Assembly (NCBI RefSeq): GCF_014356525.2
Contig: NC_052515.1
Coordinates: 20,542,821-20,606,820, forward strand
Length of the DNA: 64,000 bases
From: Nilaparvata lugens
Lineage: Eukaryota > Arthropoda > Insecta > Hemiptera > Delphacidae
Direction: 5' to 3'
Made by a program: the position numbers and the translations under genes. How positions within the stretch are numbered: the stretch's first letter is position 1; each line of letters opens with the position of its first letter. The notes beneath the pieces were generated by a model that saw only the letters and a list, made by a program, of their open reading frames with translations, searched no databases and was not told where the DNA came from. Shown here piece by piece: positions 55,959-64,000 of the stretch.

Positions 55959-56233
55959 CATAGAGAAACAATAGCATAAGTAGATATCCCATGGTATAGG
56001 GCGTTTATGTCGCAACTTTTGCTGTTATCTCAAGCCGATAGTTTATGTACTTCTTTGACGTGAAGCTGTGTGACACTGGTAGTCTCTCATATTGTGCCGT
56101 TCATACACTCTCACCCCAACAAAACAGTAAAATTCGACAATAATCAACAGTAATCGGCTTGAGATAACAATAAAAGTTGCGACATAAACGCCCTATACCA
56201 TGGGATATCTACTTACGCTATTGTTTCTCTATG
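55959..56233. mobile_element. Foldback MITE (long copy) of the 22515 family
   Basis: Identical ends CATAGAGAAACAATAGCATA and, inward from the right, CATAGAGAAACAATAGCGTA. Arms of about 75 bp (GTATAGGGCGTTTATGTCGC, AACTTTTGCTGTTATCTCAA) flank a spacer that holds ACTTCTTTGACGTGAAGC and GTCTCTCATATTGTGCCG. The 22.5-kb copy lacks most of this spacer. No clear TSD here. Non-coding. Confidence 0.88.
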
Positions 56234-56239
56234 ATAAAA

Positions 56240-58715
56240 CTTAGCCAAGGTTTAGTATAGATTCCTGTCTATAATAGTACATCATTATAGATATTTAAAA
56301 AAAGCATAGATGTAATAGGGAGTGTATAAGATAAAGAGTGACTGAGAGAGTGTTTAGAAGTTGTTGAAGAGATAGCAAAGAGACAGAGAGAGGGAAAGAA
56401 ATAGATAGTGTGTATGATTCGCTGGAGTTTATCAGTTCTCTTGAAGTCTTGTAGCTTTCCTTCAAAGTTCTGTATTTTGGGCAACATTTATGAAAGTGTT
56501 ATATAATACTGTTGTTATTAACAAAATATTCCTATCATTTGTTATAGCTGGCAGTGGATGAATATTTCATACTCTTCTTTAGTACTTAGGATTTCGAAAT
56601 CAAGAGAAAACATGGATGAATGTGAGCTTTTTAGTTTAGGGGTGTGACCTTGAATAAAATAAAATATTGATGACAAAAATTAATAATTAATCATCCTTGA
56701 ATGAAATAAATGGGGGAATGAAGTGTTCATGTTGGAAAGGATGCCCTGATGCATTGGATTGAAGATTCTTTTGAAACTTGAGGGTTTTTAATTTTTGAGA
56801 ATGTGTCTACCAACAGAGAGAGGTGAATGTCCTTGGAGTATGATGAGAGTTCTTGAAATAGGTGTTTATGATAGATGGACTAGAAGCTAGAAGCTGTAAT
56901 GTATCCTACTCAAATAGATTAGAAAAAAGAGGGAGATTGAAAAAATGTGTATCCTTGTCAATATTCATCTCATTAAAATTCATAAGACGTGTTAACGTGA
57001 TAACCTGTTCCCAAGAATTGGGATAAGATTGCTATAAAATAGGCTGGAAGGCATCCAGTACTACTTCTTTGAAAGATAAGAACTATCACTTCGAATTATT
57101 TATGAGAAATATTAATAGAGTTTGTAAAAGATCACTTAGTTATCCTGCTGAAAGAGTGAACTCTATGCACATTTCTGTGGAACTATCATGTGTTATCCGT
57201 CGAAGATTTCTATGAGAAAATTTTCAAATTTATTTATTCAACTAACTATCTGATTCCATTTACTAGAAGAGATGAGAAATTAGATGAAATGTATTAGATA
57301 TCTCATTTTTATAATCTTCTCCTTGTCACAATCTTTTTTCGAAGATTCGCAATTATCATGGCAATCTGGACTAAAGACTGCTGCTGCATTTGAAAGAAAT
57401 GTTTTTACACGGACTGGCGTATCTTGTGGTGAGGTCTACATACACGTGCATCTATTTAAAGAATACTTTGATGAATTTGTCAATCCATTATGAAGAAGAT
57501 AACTTTCTCTAATCTAGAGAAATAGATGATCCCATGTAAATACTGTTGTACTAGAACAAAAACAAGACTTCATTCTGAGGAACAAGTAATTGGTATTGCT
57601 GAACAAATTTGCCCATCAAAGGATCTTCAATGAGTTTTATCATGACTGTCAAAGACCACACTGTATTATCTTATCAGACGAGGTCTCTCTTCTCCCAAGG
57701 TTACCAAGTAGAACTTTCTATTCGGAAAAAGGTTACCAATTTACCAAGGTTCGAATTTATTGACCGTGAAAGACTCATGACTAAAGCTCATTCCGCCAAG
57801 AGCAGCCAACGAAAAAAGACCAAAGCAAAGAAGACGTCGCAAGGAGCACCAGAAAAAGAACAGCTGTCCCAAGAGAAGAACCCGAAAAGAGTAGAGGAGC
57901 GGGAAACGGGAGGTTTTCTTTTTTGTGAAGCCCGTTTGGTAGGGAGATGTCTTTTAATGTGATGCAAATTGCATCTTAGCTTTGTTCAAAGCTTGACAAC
58001 ACTCAATTTTACGTGGTAGGAAAACGATAGGCTCTGTATTATCCTTATCCCAACATTGAGAATCTTTCTTTTTCATCAGTCATCTGTCTTTCCTTATATT
58101 ATTCTCGTTTATTCAACCAGAAATATCAACAGTAAGATCAACTTATTCTATAAGAATACTTGAGGCACAAATTCGAATTCATTTCAATTTGCTATACTGA
58201 ACCACACATTTATAAAATAACGAGCCATCAATTGCAGGTGCTACGTCAGTATCAATCTCTGGTAAAGCAAAACTGAATGAGTACAGAGTTTTAGAATATA
58301 GACTACGTATTGTGCATCCGATATGATTACTACTTCATAGTAGGGTTGATTCATTCCCAGACATATAATGGTACTAAAAATAAATGTAAATATTCACAAA
58401 TAACGGATAAAATGTTTACAATTCACCTTCACTTCAAGGGAGGATACAAACATATCCTGAATTTCACTGTACCCATTTCGAGCTTGGAATAAGACTGTTA
58501 ATAATTTAACTGATTGAATTTGCAACATATTTCATCAACAATAATATTACATAGAGAAACATCTTTGGAATTGATACTTCATGGTTTATACTGTAATCAA
58601 TCTATTAAGCTTTCTTTATTCTGATGAACATTAAAATGGCGAGTGATTATAAGACAATCATTGAGATATACTTACACTTCCAATGATGTTTTTCTACAAT
58701 TCAATAGATAAAGAC
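56240..58715. other. No supported gene
   Basis: The ORF 57284-57493 begins MKCIRYLIFIIFSLSQSFFE, a signal-peptide-like start, but has no further support. ORF 57609-57962 has a basic stretch (RKKTKAKKTSQGAPEK) without recognised domain. The remainder is AT-rich. Confidence 0.35.
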
Positions 58716-58721
58716 GAACTC

Positions 58722-58911
58722 AAGCTGGGTTTACACCAAAGTTATTAACAAAATGTTAATATCTTAATCCTTTTAGATTCTATTAGATTGGACGGAGCTA
58801 GACAAACACATAATGTTCATCATGTATGTGAAAAGTTATGTTCAATCTAATAGAATCTATAAGGATTAATTTATTGAAATGTTGTTAATAATTTTGTTGT
58901 AAACGCAGCTT
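58722..58911. mobile_element. 190-bp foldback MITE
   Basis: Ends AAGCTGGGTTTACACCAAAG and, inward from the right, AAGCTGCGTTTACAACAAAA. Arms stay paired for about 80 bp through TTATTAACAA.AT, TTAATCCTT.TAGATTCTAT and TAGATTG. No TSD identified; no coding capacity. Confidence 0.82.
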
Positions 58912-58919
58912 TGAACCAA

Positions 58920-60320
58920 GAGTTACAAAAAGGAAATAATTGTGGGTTGTGGGTTGCAGGATGCACTAATGAAGATCAGCTGTGATTCTGATTCACCTGT
59001 GCCTACTAGGCTAATCCGGGATTGCAATTAATTCCAGTACACGCAATCTATTCGCAGCATAAGACTATTGATGTCTGATGCTATGAATACACTTTGAATC
59101 ATTCGATAACAGAATTCCATCAGTTTGAAAACACAATTACTTCCAGAGCCGAAACACACGTCCATAATACTGAGAACGATATCGATCCCAATCGATGTTC
59201 GAAAATGAGTCTGATTGGCCGCTTTCCACGTTTGAAAATTTTCCAACCGATTTTCCATCCTGAACGACCATTTCCCGAGTTTGAATTTTCCGGCCTCTCG
59301 AAAATCAAATAACGTTATATGCCTATAGACTACATTCACCTCATACATAGATCGGATCTTGAACCCATATATCGGCCATATGTACAAACATGTACGTACC
59401 TGGGCATAATTCTCTACATGGATCTATATTATGTATTTGTAATGAATGTGGGTTTGAGAAGGGACAGAATGAGTGCAGGTGGAGAGCATATATTGCCATA
59501 ATTAGATATCAGTCATTAGTGTCAAAATTTTGAGTTGACTCTCATTAAGGGTGAGTACTAAAGAATGGGGAGGGGGTGAGAGTTGTGAAAATGAGGAGCG
59601 GGCAAGTAAAGGGTTCACTTTCATTCAGTAAACAAAATTTTCATTCACAAATGTTTGGGAACAATAATAATTAGTGTACAGAATATCAATTTATGTGCTT
59701 TATGAAATCTTAATACACCCTCTCCATTTGGGTTGAACTTCCACTGTATAAGTCATAGGCTTTTACCTTGGACTTGGGGACTTGGGAGAACTTGGATAAG
59801 GAGGAAAACTGAATTGATTCGTAGTCCTATTGGAATACCTATAAACATCCTATTGGAATACCTATTAAAATCCTATTTGACAGAGTTTATTTGAATTTAT
59901 CACTGCGGTAGAAACAATTGGGTACTATCAAAGGCTTTAAATTTATTATCCATATAATCATGAACAAAAAGCACAAGACATAATATATATTTGAAAGGTT
60001 GAAAACAAAAAAATAACTCAACATTCGAAAATCGTGGAAATATGATAAGAATATATTGATTTATTGATTGATAGATTTAATGCCATCATGAAGAATGAAG
60101 TTAGAGATCTTGGTCCTTTCTGCCTCACAACACTTCATATTACATACAAAAAGAGACAAAACTACAGTGAATTGAAGAAAACATTCAGTAAGAGACAGAA
60201 TAAGGGAATTGAAATTAGTACAAGTGCGAATAGATAAGACAATGACCAACTTCAATGATTTTAAGCGAAGTTTTGAGAATTTGAAAATTCGAACATGAAA
60301 AATGAATTGTCCTACTTATC
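58920..60320. other. No supported gene
   Basis: At 59090-59310 overlapping frames are open on both strands in a stretch rich in TTTTCC and CGAT motifs. None shows a domain or coding bias that separates one from the others. The rest is AT-rich. Confidence 0.4.
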
Positions 60321-61007
60321 TTTTACTTTCCTTGCCCTATTACCATAGGTAAGGAAAGTATTGTTTTCCGAAAAAATTAAGGTTCCCCAATTTCTAAATT
60401 TCTATACGTTTCAAGGTTCACTGAGACCAAAAAAGTGGTTTTTGGGTATTGGTCTGTATGAAATGTGTGTGTGTGTGTGTGTATGAGTGTATGTGTGTCT
60501 GTTTACACGATATCTCATCTCCCAATTAACGGAATGACTTGAACTTTTGAACTTAAGGTCTTTACAGTATAAAGATCCGAAACGAACAATTTCGATCAAA
60601 TGCGATTCAAGATGGCGGCTAAATGGCGAAAATGTTGTAAAAAAACAGGATTTTTTGCGATTTTCTCGAAAACGGCTCCAACGATTTTGATCAAATTCAT
60701 ACCTAAAATAGTCATTGATAAGCTGTATCAACTGCCACAAGTCCCATATCTGTAAAATTTCAAGAGTTCCGCCCCATCGCTGCAAATTTTTATTTCGAAT
60801 TCCTAATTATCAGGCTTCAGATACAATTTAAACAAAAAAAATTAAAAGATTAAGATTCAGAATGAAAATCTCTAAAATTTATGTTTTGAAATTCGAGAAA
60901 ATATGATTATTCAATTGCAAACTGTTGACAACTGTTGATTCTATTAAATCATTTACTATGAAGAGATAGCATACTTCGTGTGTCTCCAGCGTTATTGTCC
61001 TGCCACC
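60321..61007 (-). mobile_element. Palindrome-ended repeat X, copy 2
   Basis: Inverted, near full-length copy of 39063-40026. It starts with the palindrome TTTACTTTCCTTGCCC...GGTAAGGAAAGTA (60323-60360), carries only about 20 bp of GT/CA at 60464-60482, and ends CAGCGTTATTGTCCTGCCACC at 61007. Its right end abuts the 3' end of the LINE 61008-62225 without spacer. A minus-strand 124-codon frame crosses it only because stops are missing. Confidence 0.75.
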
Positions 61008-62225
61008 AAATTCAAATTGAAATTCATTTATTGCATGAAATAAATACAAATTGAATATACTTCACAGTTAGTACAATTTCAAATAAACCAACATGTACAA
61101 TTATAGGTTGTAATCTATCGCACTTGATCAAAATAAGTATTGTACAATAAAGATATGATAATCCTTATGATACAAAAGTGAAAAGAAAAGAAAAATTAAC
61201 ATGCATCTCGTCCACGAAGGCTTAAGCCTGTGTGTTGAGAGGAGTCTGTTCTTTATTTAGAATAAATATGTTTGTGGTTTGAGAAGGATAAAGTAATTCT
61301 TTACTTTATAAAACTAAGTAAAAACTAATACTACTAGTAAAAACTAAATAAAGTAATACTGAATCCTTGAATAGTTAATTCTTGAATGATAATGAGTTTA
61401 ATAATTATAGAAAAATTACTGAGAGGATGATACACCTCGAGAGCATTGATGCAACCCAATGAAGAACCTGTCACTGGAAAAGTATAAGTTATAAACAATG
61501 TATACATGAAGCATTAAAGAAGAAAGAAGAAATAAAGAAGAACTAAATGGACAGATGAAAACTGTAATATAATTTGACAACTACAACTTTTTAATAAAAA
61601 GTTTGATGATGTTTACGTTCCGGCTCATTATATATTACATGGCTAAGACATTGTTATAGTAAAGGTATAGCCACACTACGTGTAGATTACGGGATTTTAA
61701 GTTGATAATAAGTTATAGGTAATTTGAATGAATAATTATGGCTTCTATGTTTTCGCTACCAATCTCCCTCAACCATATTTTGATGTGTTTTTCATACGCA
61801 TAGGGTGAACAGTTATGGGCATTACGAAGAGTGGAAGGAATATCTCTGTTTAAAACTTGTGCAAAATAGTGACTGTTTGTTTTAATAAGTCTCGGAATTT
61901 CAATGCCAATGGAATTTGCTGAGCGTGTTGCGTGATTGTGATTTATATTTTTTAAACATATTATCACTGTTTACACGAATGTAAAGGAGTAAGCTTCTGA
62001 CATACAGTTGTCAAATGTCAAGTACATTAAACTCATCATATATTCCATTAGTCGGAGTGCGAATGGGTTTACTAAGAGCTGTTTTTATTATGCGTTTTTG
62101 AGTGATGACTATAGGATTCAGAATTGATTCATACGCTCCTCAATAGGCTAAAATTCCGGCTGTTATAACAGATTGAACATAGGCAAAAAATATACATTTC
62201 TTAAATCATCTTTCGATAGAAATTG
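61008..62225 (-). mobile_element. 5'-truncated LINE, RT C-terminus plus 3' UTR
   Basis: Minus strand from about 62200: KKCIFFAYVQSVITAGILAY, stop, GAYESILNPIVITQKRIIKT, ALSKPIRTPTNGIYDEFNVL. After a stop and a frameshift near 61965 it continues NHNHATRSANSIGIEIPRLI and AQVLNRDIPSTLRNAHNCSP...KIWL, ending near 61713. This is the thumb/C-terminal region of a non-LTR RT (FAYVQS.I..GILAWGG, TRSA...IPR..). The 3' UTR (61712-61008) contains GGCTTAAGCCTGTGT in plus orientation, as in the 17-kb LINE, and ends AATAAATGAATTTCAATTTG. Catalytic motifs are absent; non-functional. Confidence 0.82.
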
Positions 62226-62281
62226 ACGTAAATTTAAGAAAATGTAGATGGATCTGCGTATCAGCAGCTGGCTCAGCGTTT

Positions 62282-62545
62282 GACCAGCTGGCTCAGATCT
62301 TTGAATAGTAGACTAGATATGCGCGTGAACACTAGCATCAGGTGATCAATTTTTATAACGACAAGGAAAGTTGTGTGAGTGTTCCACACCGGATTTTCTA
62401 CCTGTGCGTGAGTGATGAGATAATGATGAGACGAGAATGGTGGCTTATGAGATGATGAGAGGATGACGTATGTAGTAAACAGACAACCATTTGATAAGTG
62501 GAATTCGAACCCACCGAAGAACATCATATCAAAGGTTGATACGCC
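62282..62545 (-). mobile_element. SINE-like repeat with tRNA B-box
   Basis: On the minus strand GGTTCGAATTC (62512-62502) is a good Pol III B-box, with an A-box-like TAGTATGAGG about 44 nt upstream (near 62555-62545, weak). Downstream GTGTGGAACACTCACACAAC, GTTATAAAAATTGATCACC and CTACTATTCAAAGATCTGAG match the split copy at 38146-39062. This supports a tRNA-derived short retroposon. The open frame 62273-62527 reads through it and is not a gene. Confidence 0.6.
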
Positions 62546-62549
62546 TCAT

Positions 62550-63850
62550 ACTACTTTTATCGGAGTTTTCAAATGAAATATAGTAGAGGAACTCATAAGG
62601 CATAGGCATTTACATTCTTCATAATACAGTTTGATCTTTCGAATTAATAACCATTCAAAAGACTCTCTGAGAATGATGAAAAACAGAAGGAGGAGAGGAG
62701 AAGAACCAAATATTCGAGAATGAAGAGGAATAAAGGAATCAAAAGTGATGGTAATTATTTACAAATACGTACGCAGCTCCAGAGCAAAACAAGCCTTCAT
62801 AAAGATATAATATGCAGTTCTATAGAGAAGAACGCCTCTCACAGAACTGACCTGGTTATTTTATACAAAGCAAATGATCATGAAAATGACCACCGTTATG
62901 AGTCTCAACCCTTTTCCCATAATTCCTTCATATAAATTCCATAACACCCACACATAACGCCATCAAAACCCTTTTGACTCATTCACACTCCAAATTTCCA
63001 TTTCGCTTTTAGATGATCTGTTCTTGCTCCTGTCTCCTATGTGAAAGCATCTGAAATTCTATTGGATCAACCTCCAAAGCTACATATTTTATGGTTTGAA
63101 AACGTCATTTGATTAACAACCAATGGACTATAACGGGATTCACTTCATATTGTCGGCAACAGGTGAAACAGTGGCATTGATGTTTTTATAAGTAATGCTG
63201 ACATTTTATGTTAATCTCACCATATTACCGGTACATGACAATTTAAGCTGATTAAAACAGAATCGCCTAGCTCAACCTTGTAGAAATTGGAACAGGGAAA
63301 AAGGACACTTGTGGACATAAGCTTGTTGTGACTCCCCTTCAATGAAATTATTGTAGTTGATGAGGTAAATTGAATAAATCAATCGAAATTGATCCAGATT
63401 CAATGAGAACGGATTGAGGATGGGTAGAATTATCAATTCAAGGAATATAATATCAATCATATTATATTTTTGAAAATTTATTCGTTTGCATCATTCAATA
63501 AATTAATAAATGAATATCACCCATAAACACTTACGTAATTTCATGTGGAGTTTGGAAGATTCGTTTTTTGAAGAAATGAAAACTATTGATGAGGAAATAA
63601 TAAAATAGTGATGTATGGAATCATATTCTTGTTCCATTGTAACAAGATTGCAGTGATAAATATCATCTATGAGTATGATCCACACGATTCTTTTCAATTT
63701 GAGGATTTTCTGGTCCATCAAAATAATAAATTGTGATAATGGGATTGGATGAAACTGAACTAATTTAAACAATCTGTAGATCTACAGATTCTCTCCTTTG
63801 TAGATAAGGAAACAAGATATTATATGAGCTGCGCATTTAATTAGAAGAAT
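62550..63850. other. Non-coding DNA
   Basis: AT-rich with no supported gene. It ends with the perfect 20-bp palindrome AATCTGTAGATCTACAGATT at 63771-63790, 64 bp before the ORF at the right edge. Confidence 0.45.
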
Positions 63851-63853
63851 AAA

Positions 63854-64000
63854 ATGGTGGCAAATATAAATAAACTGCAGAATGTATTTGACACTCTGCA
63901 CGTGATACAACTGCAGTGTGCTAATTTGAGACAGGAAGCTTGCATATCTGTTGCTCGTGAAAATACAAAAACTCTTTGTACTGTGTTTGAGAAATATTGG
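63854..64000 (+). CDS. Partial ORF at right edge, unrecognised N-terminus
   Basis: ATG at 63854 in a strong context (AAAATGG, A at -3 and G at +4) opens 49 codons with no stop before the window ends. It begins MVANINKLQNVFDTLHVIQL, then QCANLRQEACISVARENTKT, and closes with VFEKYW. Composition is balanced, with amphipathic, coiled-coil-like spacing. No signal peptide or known domain is seen. It could be the start of a cellular gene or the gag-like start of a retrotransposon. It is below the length at which ORF scans report, so it is easily missed. Confidence 0.4.
   Translation, partial: MVANINKLQNVFDTLHVIQLQCANLRQEACISVARENTKTLCTVFEKYW

Noticed and set aside
57609..57962. 117-codon ORF with basic region
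   Set aside because: Basic run comes from a purine-rich patch; no domain or splice evidence.
59028..59387. Overlapping ORFs on both strands
   Set aside because: Three frames are open at once and none shows coding character over the others.
60411..60785. 124-codon minus-strand ORF
   Set aside because: Lies wholly within repeat X and includes its CA repeat; the other copy does not preserve the frame.

Overview
The window is AT-rich, repeat-dense eukaryotic DNA. It shows spliced exons, introns of 72 nt and about 8 kb, tRNA-derived SINEs, 5'-truncated non-LTR retrotransposons, terminal-inverted-repeat (TIR) MITEs and large microsatellites. No operons, bacterial ribosome-binding sites or CRISPR arrays are visible. 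The repeat content (GTATTAC-flanked foldback MITE, palindrome-ended element with a CA microsatellite) looks like a hemipteran insect. I think of a delphacid planthopper such as Nilaparvata lugens, but this is recollection and inference, not a database result.

One host gene is recognised with good support. It lies on the minus strand at the left edge and encodes a secreted or membrane leucine-rich-repeat (LRR) protein. A coding exon at 8148-8050 carries the signal peptide and the first half of the LRRNT cysteine cap. The next exon (68-1) completes the cap, begins the LRRs and runs off the window. The two share phase 0 and are separated by a 7,981-nt intron (8049-69) full of repeats. A tiny first exon at 8244-8221, with a 72-nt intron, is proposed. 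A partial ORF at the right edge (63854-64000, plus) may begin another gene.

Between them lie about 55 kb of intergenic or upstream intronic DNA, mostly mobile-element debris. 8-14 kb: pyrimidine-rich then purine-rich tracts, two retroposon 3' ends. 14-17.7 kb: a 771-bp TAA-flanked element, a 250-bp MITE, a LINE tail. 18-22 kb: huge GAA/GGA tracts. 22.5-24.4 kb: a MITE, a complete SINE with a perfect target-site duplication (TSD), and a head-to-head Tc1/mariner-like deletion derivative. 30-33.3 kb: a GAA tract, a solo-LTR-like segment with heat-shock elements, a TAA-flanked MITE and LINE 3' fragments. 38.1-40.4 kb: a nest of retroposons with a 270-bp CA microsatellite. 42-46 kb: tandem duplications, a second MITE copy, a truncated SINE and a 9-bp GAGGAGAAG array. 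47-56 kb: MITEs, a broken LINE with a nested insertion and an AG microsatellite. 58-62.5 kb: another MITE, a second CA-type element, a LINE and a tRNA-like repeat.

I see no convincing new multi-gene system. The most useful results are the split LRR gene, which a length-thresholded ORF scan hides, and the resolved nesting and TSDs of the mobile elements.
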